Translations under genes and position numbers: made by a program
Assembly: GCA_903884005.1 (NCBI GenBank)
Contig: CAISDA010000064.1
Location: 62,001-126,000, forward strand
DNA: 64,000 bases
Direction of reading: 5' to 3'
Source of the DNA: an uncultured Ignavibacteriota bacterium
GTDB taxonomy: Bacteria; Bacteroidota; Ignavibacteria; UBA10030; UBA8401
Notes under the pieces: generated by a model
Seen by the model: only the letters and a program-made list of their open reading frames with translations
The model's database searches: none
Told to the model about the DNA's origin: nothing
Shown: positions 33,177 through 41,024 of the stretch, in pieces
Numbering within the stretch: position 1 is the first letter of the stretch
How the letters are laid out: each line of letters opens with the position of its first letter

Positions 33177-35177
33177 ATGAAAACATATCGTATCGTGTAT
33201 CGCCTGTTTGTTTCCATCGCCCTTGTCACATCGCTTCTTGTGTCGCAAACAGTCAGCGTCGCCTCGAAGGGCGACGTCGCTGTTGGAAAGGACGGAATGG
33301 CGACCACAGCCCATCCGCTCGCATCCAAAGCGGCCATGGAAATGCTGCAGCGCGGAGGCAATGCCGTTGATGCCGCCGTTGCGGCCGCGTTCGCCATCGG
33401 CGTCGTGGAGGCGGACGGCTCGGGCCTCGGCGGCGGCGGCGCAATGGTGGTGTACCTGCAGAAGGAACAACGGTCGGTCTTCATCAACTATTACCAGCAG
33501 GCCTCGGAAAAGATCAATGAGGTGAATTACAATCCTGCAACCGACAACAAATCCGCTAAAACGATACTCGTCCCCGGAAATGCGGCGGGATTGACATCCG
33601 CTCTCGAGAAATATGGAACGCTCCCGCTTGCAGTCGTTCTTGCGCCGGCGATCAAATATGCGGAAGAAGGATTTCCGCTGGATGAAACGCTCTCCAGCAT
33701 CATCCTCGACAACAACGATCTGCTGGCTAAATATCCTTCCACCGCCGGGATCTACCTGCCTGAAGGATTTCCCATTCAGCAGGGAGAGACACTGAAACAG
33801 CCGGAACTGGCGCGCACGCTCCGGGCGATCGCGCAGCAAGGCCGCAAAGGTTTCTACGAGGGCCCGGTGGCCGAAGAGATCGTCAAAGTGGTGACCGAAA
33901 ACGGCGGCAAGATGAACATGAACGACATGAAAAACTACCAGGTCGTTATCAGCGAACCTGTGCGCGGCACGTATCGTGGATATGAAATTCTCTCGGCCGA
34001 CGCGCCGCTCTCCGGTGCATCGGTCATTGAGGCGATGAATATGCTGGAGAACGCAGACATCAAAAAAATGGGCCATTTTTCCTCGTCGGTGAATACGACG
34101 CACCTGATGGCCGAAACCATGCGCCGCGTGTATGCAGACCGGACTTCGTTCATACAGGATCCGCGCTTCGCATACATTCCCACGAACGGATTGATCTCGA
34201 AAGATTTTGCGGCGAACCGGTTCAACGACATCAACATGGCAACGGCAGACCCGACCGACTATAGAAAAACGAAGTCCGGGAACCCGCTGCCGTACGATGC
34301 AAAATCGCGAAAACGGATATCGGCCCCGCCGCAACAACAGACAACCGTTGATGTGCGCGACGATGTGGATGATGAAGCATCCTCCTCTAAAAAAGAATCG
34401 GACCCGTTCGATAATTGGGGGAAAAAGAAGAAATCCCGGATCGAGCCTGCACCGAATGCAACACCTGAAGGCAAGGACGACAGCACCAGCCAAAAAAAGA
34501 ACGGCAAGAGCGATCCAGAGAAAAAAGAGATCGAATCGTCGTACAACATGCGTGCGGCGGACAGTCTCGGCCATCTGCTTGTGCTCTACGCCGAATTGGC
34601 GGAACCGCCGCTCATGGAAAGTGACGGACATACGACGCATCTGTCCGTCGCCGATAAATTCGGCAACGTCGTTTCGTTGACGCAAACGCTCGGAACGTTT
34701 TTCGGTTCAGGACTCACAGCGGCCGGTGTGATGATGAACGGGTCGCTGTCCAATTTTTCGACCACCACGTCTGTTAATTCGATCGAACCGAACAAACGGC
34801 CGCGCAGCTCGATCGCGCCGACGATCATCCTGAAGGACGGGAAACCGTTCATGTCCGTCGGTTCGCCCGGCGCCTCGCGCATCGTGGCTACCGTGATCCA
34901 GCTCATTGTCAATGCGATCGATTTCGGCATGGACGCGGGCGAAAACAACCGCGCGCCGAGGTTCTTCTGCCAAAAATTCGAGGACTACCTTCACCTCGAG
35001 TCGCGTTTCACAGACGACGTGAAAGAGGGATTAAAGAAAAAAGGGCATACCCTGCGCGAGCACGCTGAATTTGATCTGTATTTTGGCGGCGCACAGATCA
35101 TTATGATCGATCAGGCGACCGGAACATTCTACGGGTCGGCCGATCCGCGCCGGGGCGGTGCAGCAATCGGCGATTAA
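33177..35177 (+). CDS. ggt: Gamma-glutamyltransferase with charged insertion
   Basis: A 666-residue Ntn-hydrolase. Signal peptide, then the GGT large-subunit motifs GMATTAHPLASKAAMEMLQRGG and EADGSGLGGGGAM. Autoprocessing should occur before T486 in DGHTTHLSVADKFGNVVSLTQT, leaving T486 as N-terminal nucleophile of the small subunit; PRSSIAPTI and SPGASRI close the active site. Between about residues 370 and 465 there is a low-complexity charged insert (DDVDDEASSSKKESD, GKKKKSR) absent from E. coli GGT. The family includes CapD, which cleaves PGA and anchors it to peptidoglycan. Role here: cleavage or transfer of gamma-glutamyl units in the periplasm. Confidence 0.9.
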   Translation: MKTYRIVYRLFVSIALVTSLLVSQTVSVASKGDVAVGKDGMATTAHPLASKAAMEMLQRGGNAVDAAVAAAFAIGVVEADGSGLGGGGAMVVYLQKEQRSVFINYYQQASEKINEVNYNPATDNKSAKTILVPGNAAGLTSALEKYGTLPLAVVLAPAIKYAEEGFPLDETLSSIILDNNDLLAKYPSTAGIYLPEGFPIQQGETLKQPELARTLRAIAQQGRKGFYEGPVAEEIVKVVTENGGKMNMNDMKNYQVVISEPVRGTYRGYEILSADAPLSGASVIEAMNMLENADIKKMGHFSSSVNTTHLMAETMRRVYADRTSFIQDPRFAYIPTNGLISKDFAANRFNDINMATADPTDYRKTKSGNPLPYDAKSRKRISAPPQQQTTVDVRDDVDDEASSSKKESDPFDNWGKKKKSRIEPAPNATPEGKDDSTSQKKNGKSDPEKKEIESSYNMRAADSLGHLLVLYAELAEPPLMESDGHTTHLSVADKFGNVVSLTQTLGTFFGSGLTAAGVMMNGSLSNFSTTTSVNSIEPNKRPRSSIAPTIILKDGKPFMSVGSPGASRIVATVIQLIVNAIDFGMDAGENNRAPRFFCQKFEDYLHLESRFTDDVKEGLKKKGHTLREHAEFDLYFGGAQIIMIDQATGTFYGSADPRRGGAAIGD

Positions 35178-35256
35178 CGCACGCCGCGCTCCCGACATGA
35201 ATGCTCGCGGATGGTAAACTCGTGCTCCATTGATGTGAAGTGTTTTTTTTGGGTAA

Positions 35257-35423
35257 CTGCTCACCATACTCTGTATATCCATGTCATTCTGAGGGAGCGA
35301 AGCGACCGAAGAATCTAAAACCCATAGGCAACAGGCAGCCTGGATTAGATGCTCCCATCACCAGGTTGTTATAGATCCTTCGCTGCGCTCAGGATGACAG
35401 TGATTTGGGTGTACGCTGAGTAG
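35257..35423. mobile_element. MITE-like element, copy 1
   Basis: Core 35282-35399 begins TGTCATTCTGAGGGAGCGA and ends CTGCGCTCAGGATGACA, a long imperfect inverted repeat. Weaker outer arms (CTGCTCAC... / ...GCTGAGTAG) extend it to about 167 bases. A second copy lies at 59620-59789. It carries no gene, sits between ggt and pgsB and ends 13 bases before the pgsB start. Confidence 0.75.
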
Positions 35424-35436
35424 AGACTTTATTTGT

Positions 35437-36645
35437 ATGTTTCATCACGTGGCGGATGGTCTTCCTCGCATTGTGTCATCGCACGACCAGACAGCGAAAG
35501 CATTATCATTGACTATCGTACCCATTATCACCATTGCATGCCTGATGTTGTTGATCGCTGAACGGATCATTCTCACGCGGCGTGTCCGTTCGATCGCGTG
35601 CCGCATTCATGTGAACGGCACTCGTGGGAAATCCAGCGTTACGCGCTACATCGGTGCCGTCCTGTCGGCTTCACAACGACGGACCTATGCAAAGATCACC
35701 GGAATCGTTCCAACCCTGATCTCTCCCGACGGTTCATCGCAGGCGATACGCCGCCGGGGCACGCCGCGTGTGCAGGAACAATTTTCGGTCATTTCCCGTG
35801 CGGCCGCGGGTTGTGCCGACGCGGTGGTGCTGGAGTGCATGTCCCTGAAGCCGGAATATCAGCGATTGGAAGCGCGAATATTTCTCCCTCACGTCACGGT
35901 GATTACGAACATAGAGGATGATCATCGTGAAGAGATGGGAGTCTCACACGAAGACCACGTCGCTGCGATCAGTGAAGGCATTCCCTTCCATGCGGTTGTG
36001 TTTACCGCCGATGCGGGACACTTCCCGCTCCTGCAACACTATGCCGAAGCGCGGGGAACCACTGTCCACTGTGTGCCGCCCCTTGCTCAGGAACTTGCCT
36101 CTCAATTGCCGGAAGGAATGTTCGCCGCCAATGTAGCGCTGGCGCTTGCTGTCGGCGCCCACTGGGGAATCAGCGAACAATTTTCGTTCGATGCGATCCG
36201 CGCGCTCGGCGCAGAGAGCGATTGTGTCGAGACTACGATCAACGGATTCCGCACGCGCTTTCTCAACGGGTTTGCGGTCAACGATGTCCCGTCGGCCGAA
36301 CGGTATATTGACCGATGGTGCGATACTGCTGCGCCGAGAAAAAAAATCATCATCCTTAATACGCGCAGCGATCGTCCGCTCAGGACGGTCGAATTTGTGA
36401 AATGGTGCGCGTCGGTGAACGATCTTCATCATCTGTTCATTACCGGCACGCATGCCGCGTTTGCATCCCGGGCGCTGAAAAAATCACAGCTCGCTCCGGC
36501 AGCCTATAGCCGCGTGACCTCACAGGAACTTCCGGCGAGGATAGCGGACATGCTGTGCGCTGAAACGGACATCGTGGGCTTTGGCAATATTGCAGGAGAA
36601 GGGTTCGAGATCGTCTCGTATTTCAAGAACAGGGATGCCGCATAA
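35437..36645 (+). CDS. pgsB: Poly-gamma-glutamate synthase ligase PgsB/CapB
   Basis: A 402-residue Mur-ligase-like amide ligase that adds glutamate to the growing gamma-linked chain using ATP. Residues about 25-45 form a membrane anchor (LTIVPIITIACLMLLIAE); the P-loop is HVNGTRGKSSVTR with K65; then ECMSLKPEYQ, VITNIEDDHREEMG and ILNTRSDRPLR follow, all characteristic of PgsB/CapB rather than MurC-F or FolC. The length matches Bacillus PgsB (about 393). Gene order B-C-W with 2-base and 1-base gaps downstream confirms the identification. Confidence 0.93.
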   Translation: MFHHVADGLPRIVSSHDQTAKALSLTIVPIITIACLMLLIAERIILTRRVRSIACRIHVNGTRGKSSVTRYIGAVLSASQRRTYAKITGIVPTLISPDGSSQAIRRRGTPRVQEQFSVISRAAAGCADAVVLECMSLKPEYQRLEARIFLPHVTVITNIEDDHREEMGVSHEDHVAAISEGIPFHAVVFTADAGHFPLLQHYAEARGTTVHCVPPLAQELASQLPEGMFAANVALALAVGAHWGISEQFSFDAIRALGAESDCVETTINGFRTRFLNGFAVNDVPSAERYIDRWCDTAAPRKKIIILNTRSDRPLRTVEFVKWCASVNDLHHLFITGTHAAFASRALKKSQLAPAAYSRVTSQELPARIADMLCAETDIVGFGNIAGEGFEIVSYFKNRDAA

Positions 36646-36647
36646 CA

Positions 36648-37088
36648 ATGGTCATTGAAACGCTCTTCATCGGACTTATCATCGGATTTATGTTCTACGA
36701 ACTTTCCGGCGTCTCGCCGGGCGGCGTGGTCGCTCCCGGTTATTTTGCGCTGTTTGTTCATCAGCCGGGTCGCATCCTGGTCACCGTGGTCATCGCCCTT
36801 GCCGTGTGGGGTGTGCTGGAATTGGCATCGCGTCATCTCATTGTCTACGGGCGGCGAAAGCTCCTCCTCGCACTTCTCCTGAGTTTTACGCTCAAGCTGT
36901 GTGTTGAACAATGGATACAACCGCTTCAACACCTGCCGTTCGATATCCAATCGATCGGCTATATCATTCCCGGACTCATTGCAAACGAGATGTCGCGGCA
37001 GCGGATCGTTCCCACACTTTCCGCCCTGGGCATTGTCACCGCGATCGTGTTCTTCGTCGTCACGCTCGTTCAACCGTTCATTCGCTAG
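36648..37088 (+). CDS. pgsC: Poly-gamma-glutamate biosynthesis membrane protein PgsC/CapC
   Basis: A 146-residue polytopic protein (about four hydrophobic segments) directly after pgsB. GLIIGFMFYELSGVSPGGVVAPGYFALF is the conserved PgsC/CapC signature; GYIIPGLIANEMSRQRI is its C-terminal conserved part. PgsC forms the membrane synthase core with PgsB. Length agrees with the family (about 149). Confidence 0.93.
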   Translation: MVIETLFIGLIIGFMFYELSGVSPGGVVAPGYFALFVHQPGRILVTVVIALAVWGVLELASRHLIVYGRRKLLLALLLSFTLKLCVEQWIQPLQHLPFDIQSIGYIIPGLIANEMSRQRIVPTLSALGIVTAIVFFVVTLVQPFIR

Positions 37089-37089
37089 C

Positions 37090-38112
37090 GTGAAAAAACA
37101 TCCGGACATACGGCTTGTGCTGCTGGCGCTCGGCGCCGTCACGCTCGTCATTCTCTCTCAGACTCTTTTCCTCGATACGCAGGACGCACCGAATGCCGGC
37201 AAGGTCCGTGACGCGATACGTGTCGCCGATGCGTGGATGAATATTATACAGCAGGAAAAAGCGGCGCGTCATCTTCTCTCCGCCGAAGCGAATCATTTTC
37301 CGTCCGAAGCCATGCTCGGCGACGATTTTTCGGAGATGACCACAACGCTCGGCTCGCTCGAAGCAAAAAAAATTTCGGTCAATCCGCAGTTCGCCGGTCT
37401 CGTCGTACGGTGGATCACCGAACTCGGCCTCGATTCGACCGATGAAGTGATGGTCTCGTCGTCCGGCTCGTTCCCGGGGCTTGCGATTTCCACGATGGCG
37501 GCGTTGCAGACCATGAATCAGCGCGCAGTCCTGACAATGTCCATCGGCGCGTCGTCCTTTGGCGCGAACCAGCCATCCATGACAATGATCGACATCCAGA
37601 GGCTGCTCAACCGGAAAGGGAATTTACGCTACCTGCCCGAACTGATCACCTATGGCTGCGACAATGACAATGGCGAAGGATTTTATGACGGGGGAAAAGA
37701 AGCTGTCGACTCATCCGCGCTCCGCAGCGGCGTGCAGATCTGGAAGCCCGCCACGCTCGAAGAGTCGATCGCGAAGCGGCTGGATATCGTAAAGACCCGT
37801 CACGTCCGGCTCCTGATCAACATCGGCGGCAATCATGCGATGTTGGGAAATTGCGCCCACGCGTCGTCGTGGCCCAACGGCCTGCATCGGTCGGTCGCGA
37901 CGTGTGCGCATGCCGACCGCGGCGCGATCGCGCGGATACATGAGCTCGGAATACCGGTGATTCATTTTCTGAACATCAAAGAGCTTGGATTGAAGAACGG
38001 CATTTCAGATTCCTATACGTCGAACGAGGAATTATTTGTAACAAGAAGAACGAATACGATTGCAGCACTATGCTCCCTGGCGCTTCTTGCCTCGTGCGTT
38101 CTGCTATTATAA
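37090..38112 (+). CDS. pgsW: Poly-gamma-glutamate system protein PgsW
   Basis: A 340-residue protein starting at GTG 37090, one base after the pgsC stop. It has an N-terminal membrane anchor (LVLLALGAVTLVILSQT) and a C-terminal hydrophobic segment (NTIAALCSLALLASCVLLL) with a soluble domain between. Conserved-looking stretches are DEVMVSSSGSFPGLAIS, MSIGASSFGANQPSMTMIDIQ and INIGGNHAMLGNCAHASSWPNGL. I recognise it as the poly-gamma-glutamate system protein that accompanies PgsBC in several non-Bacillus genomes, where it replaces or supplements CapA. Its biochemical function is not known to me. Confidence 0.85.
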   Translation: MKKHPDIRLVLLALGAVTLVILSQTLFLDTQDAPNAGKVRDAIRVADAWMNIIQQEKAARHLLSAEANHFPSEAMLGDDFSEMTTTLGSLEAKKISVNPQFAGLVVRWITELGLDSTDEVMVSSSGSFPGLAISTMAALQTMNQRAVLTMSIGASSFGANQPSMTMIDIQRLLNRKGNLRYLPELITYGCDNDNGEGFYDGGKEAVDSSALRSGVQIWKPATLEESIAKRLDIVKTRHVRLLINIGGNHAMLGNCAHASSWPNGLHRSVATCAHADRGAIARIHELGIPVIHFLNIKELGLKNGISDSYTSNEELFVTRRTNTIAALCSLALLASCVLLL

Positions 38113-38193
38113 ATCCAACTGCGGCCGCACTAGAATACCAAGCATTTGTGGATCATGGCCGCACGAATTGTCCGACGGATCAGGAAAAAAAAC

Positions 38194-39834
38194 ATGACAC
38201 ACCGGAAAAAGATCATGGGAAATAAGCAATTGATTCGGATACGCTTGCGATCACTCGCTCTCCAGGGTTGCGTTCTCCTGGCCATGCTCGGCGCCTATCG
38301 CAGTGCCTTTTCCCAGGCGGGGACCGACGGGCGCAGCATGCCAGCCGAGGAAATGCGCCGTGCTGCATTCGTGGGTGCGGATCGCAGCATAACGGACGAT
38401 CCGCTGGAGGAGTGCACCATCGGAGCGGCATGCGGCAGGGCGGCGAAGGACGGACGCCCAATGATCTGGAAAACGCGCGACGCCTCCACCGGAGATAATG
38501 CGATATACCAGAATACGGAGTACCGCTATAAATTTTTGGCGGTCATCGATGCGGGGAACAGGCAGAGCAGTTGGATGGCGCTGAATGAAAAAGGTTTTGC
38601 GATTCTTAATTCTGTCGCACACGACATCAACGAGGGGTCGACGGGGCCGGGCAACGGGGCGGTGATAACACTCGCCGCAGGTACCTGCGCCTCGGTCGCG
38701 GAATTTCAGCGTCTGCTCGACAGTACGAACACGACCAGGCGGAGCACAGCCGCCAACTTCGTCGTGATGGACTCGGCCGGTGCGGCAGCCATCTACGAGA
38801 CCGGCCCCGCCTCGTACCGAAAATTTGCCGCCACTGATTCGATCGCGTATCCCAAAGGATATGTCTTGCGCACCAACTTCACCGTCACCGGCGGAGGCAG
38901 CGTGGGCCTGGCGAGATTTAACCGGTCGAGCGCCCTCTTCCAGGGATTCAGTGCCGGAGATTCGATCTCGCCGAAAACAATTTTGCGATACCAGATGAGG
39001 GACTTTGCCGATCCCACCGGCGTTCCCTACCCGCTTCCGTTCACGGGGAGTGTCTCCGGCGCTCCCGCTGGATATATACCGATCGATGAAACGATCTGCA
39101 GGCTCACGTCGGTGTCTGCCGCAGTCATCCAAGGCGTCCGTGCCGGAGAAGCGGCGCGAACCTCCACGTTCTGGGCGATCCTCGGCTGTCCCGCCACCGG
39201 GATTGCAGTTCCGTACTGGCCGGTGGGCGCACCGCCTCAGGTGTCCGCCGATCTTCCCAAGGCACCATTGAACACCATGTCCAACGACATCTTCACGAAA
39301 ATAGCGGGCGGCGCACCATGGAGCAATTGCATCAACACACGGCTTCTCCGCGATGCCGCCGGCGGTGGCCTGCTGCGAAATATTTATCAGGCGGAAGATG
39401 CCATCTTTGCTGCGGCAGATACGCTGCTGGTGCGTTGGCGCGCAGGGGGGGCTGATGCACCGGTCATGCTCAAGGCGGAATCGACCTACGCTGCGCTTGC
39501 GTTGAACGGCCTCACCGCTGCAAAAAATGCGTTGACCGGAGTCAATCCTGCGAACACTGCCGCCGTGCCGACTGAATTTTCGTTGTCGCAGAATTTTCCC
39601 AACCCGTTCAATCCGTCGACGGTCATTCGCTTTCAACTTGCAGCGGCCGGCCGTGTGGAACTGACGGTCGTTGATGTACTGGGGCGCCATGCCGCAACAC
39701 TTGTCGATAACGAGATGCCTGCCGGAATTCACACTGTTGCCTGGGATGCCTCGCGGTGTGCCGGCGGTGTTTATTTCTACACGCTGAAAACAACTCTCTT
39801 CACGTCAACGAAACGGATGCTGCTCGTCCGATAA
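38194..39834 (+). CDS. Ntn-hydrolase (C45/acyltransferase-like) with sorting domain
   Basis: A 546-residue secreted protein. I chose ATG 38194, 8 bases after AGGA; ATG 38215 would also work. After a signal peptide (ending AFSQA), LEECTIGAACGRAAKDGRPMIWKTRD is the N-terminal-nucleophile motif of the acyl-CoA:6-APA acyltransferase/C45 group, with C74 as predicted nucleophile after autocleavage. Further Ntn features are GFAILNS and NFVVMDSAGAAAIYE. The tail LSQNFPNPFNPSTVIRFQL...GVYFYTLKT is a type IX sorting domain. It lies 81 bases after pgsW and could hydrolyse amide bonds of glutamyl compounds at the cell surface, which is inference. Confidence 0.75.
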   Translation: MTHRKKIMGNKQLIRIRLRSLALQGCVLLAMLGAYRSAFSQAGTDGRSMPAEEMRRAAFVGADRSITDDPLEECTIGAACGRAAKDGRPMIWKTRDASTGDNAIYQNTEYRYKFLAVIDAGNRQSSWMALNEKGFAILNSVAHDINEGSTGPGNGAVITLAAGTCASVAEFQRLLDSTNTTRRSTAANFVVMDSAGAAAIYETGPASYRKFAATDSIAYPKGYVLRTNFTVTGGGSVGLARFNRSSALFQGFSAGDSISPKTILRYQMRDFADPTGVPYPLPFTGSVSGAPAGYIPIDETICRLTSVSAAVIQGVRAGEAARTSTFWAILGCPATGIAVPYWPVGAPPQVSADLPKAPLNTMSNDIFTKIAGGAPWSNCINTRLLRDAAGGGLLRNIYQAEDAIFAAADTLLVRWRAGGADAPVMLKAESTYAALALNGLTAAKNALTGVNPANTAAVPTEFSLSQNFPNPFNPSTVIRFQLAAAGRVELTVVDVLGRHAATLVDNEMPAGIHTVAWDASRCAGGVYFYTLKTTLFTSTKRMLLVR

Positions 39835-39890
39835 TGGCGCGTTAACCCCGCATGCACGGTGCGGCACACGTATCAATAGATAGCAGGCAC

Positions 39891-40808
39891 ATGAACATTG
39901 TGAACACCGTTTTGATAATTATTTTCTGCTGCGCGCTGCAGCCTCTTGCGGCGCAAACCTCAGAGACGCTCATCCCCGGCAAGTCATACTTCGGCGAAAA
40001 GCACTACATCGAATATATCGCGGGGAATATGCCGCTTGTGATCTCCGTGCCCCACGGTGGACATCTGGAACCGGAGGAGATCGCAGACCGGGAACTCGGC
40101 ACAAAAGGGAATTACGACGTCTACACGCAGGAGCTTGCCCGCGCGATCGTCGATGCGGTATTCCGGCGCACAGGAAAATACCCGTACTGCATCATCAACC
40201 GATTGCATCGCAGTAAACTGGATGCGAACCGCGAAGAATATGATGCGGCGCAGGACAATCAGCCGGCTCTCCAGGCATTCAGGGAGTTCCATCAATTCAT
40301 CGACTCGGCGGAATCATCCGTATGGAGAACATTCGGAGCCGGGTTGTACATCGACTTGCACGGCCACAGACATAAGACACAGCAATTGGAATTGGGTTAC
40401 CTTCTTGTCGGATCGCAGTTGGCGTTATCCGACGATTCGTTGAATGCGCAGAAAAATCTTACCTCGAGCAGCGTCGGATCTCTTGCGATGCAGCAGCGTC
40501 TGTCGCTCGCCGAAATCATCCGGGGCCCGAACAGCATCGGCGCGTTATTCGAACAGAGGGGTATTCCCGCCGTGCCCAGTCCGACACGGCCGAATCCCGG
40601 AGGCGCTCTGTATTTCAGCGGCGGTTACAATCTTGAGAGGCATAGTTCCGCAGGCACCGGAGTGCTCGGCGGGGTGCAGATCGAAACATATAGTACCGGA
40701 ATCCGGGACGGTGACAAGAACGTCAACGCATTTGCCCTGACGGCTGCCGACGTGCTCCTTGAATATCTCCGCGTCTACCAGCTCCGGATGGCCCATCGGA
40801 TCAATTGA
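39891..40808 (+). CDS. N-formylglutamate amidohydrolase-like exported enzyme 1
   Basis: A 305-residue exported protein; ATG 39891 gives a signal peptide (VNTVLIIIFCCALQPLAAQ). SVPHGGHLEPEEIADR (H55) and YIDLHGHRHK (H157) match the two metal-binding motifs of the N-formylglutamate amidohydrolase family (PF05013), and LDANREEYDAAQDN is another strongly conserved segment. HutG-type enzymes are cytoplasmic; export suggests a different substrate with a glutamyl amide. A paralogue with about half its residues identical is at 52288. Both genes neighbour a beta-helix secreted protein. Confidence 0.75.
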   Translation: MNIVNTVLIIIFCCALQPLAAQTSETLIPGKSYFGEKHYIEYIAGNMPLVISVPHGGHLEPEEIADRELGTKGNYDVYTQELARAIVDAVFRRTGKYPYCIINRLHRSKLDANREEYDAAQDNQPALQAFREFHQFIDSAESSVWRTFGAGLYIDLHGHRHKTQQLELGYLLVGSQLALSDDSLNAQKNLTSSSVGSLAMQQRLSLAEIIRGPNSIGALFEQRGIPAVPSPTRPNPGGALYFSGGYNLERHSSAGTGVLGGVQIETYSTGIRDGDKNVNAFALTAADVLLEYLRVYQLRMAHRIN

Positions 40809-40947
40809 CGGCCGTGCACGGTTCTCGCGAGTGAATGCCTGGAAACACGAATGTGCTGTATTCGCCCACCTGTGAGACGATTTGTCCCATTTGGGCGGGA
40901 ATCGGGTAAAAAAATCTTATTATTCCTCGCATTTTCAACAAAGTATA

Positions 40948-40963
40948 TGGCATAGACATTGCT
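40948..40963 (+). promoter_or_regulatory. Sigma-54 promoter
   Basis: TGGCATAGACATTGCT has GG and GC separated by exactly 10 bases, with TGGCA and TTGCT blocks, a near-consensus -24/-12 promoter. It precedes the beta-helix gene (ATG 41025, with AAGGAG at about 41013) by 62 bases. A TTGGGCGGGAATC segment at 40891-40903 faintly resembles the reverse complement of the repeats at 24382 and 24406. Confidence 0.65.
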
Positions 40964-41024
40964 GTATATAGAAAAATGCAGCGTATCACTTTCGGTCACT
41001 ATTTTAACCTAAAGGAGACTTCCT

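Noticed and set aside
32976-34685. A 569-codon open frame antisense to ggt
   Set aside because: High-GC antisense shadow with no domain resemblance, poor start context and low-complexity composition; ggt itself is certain.
35437-36645. Calling the ligase MurC/MurE or FolC
   Set aside because: The membrane anchor, ECMSLKPEYQ segment and immediate pgsC/pgsW neighbours identify PgsB.
38251-39732. A 493-codon antisense open frame opposite the Ntn-hydrolase gene
   Set aside because: Arg/Gly-rich shadow of a GC-rich gene; the + strand has signal peptide, catalytic motif and sorting domain.
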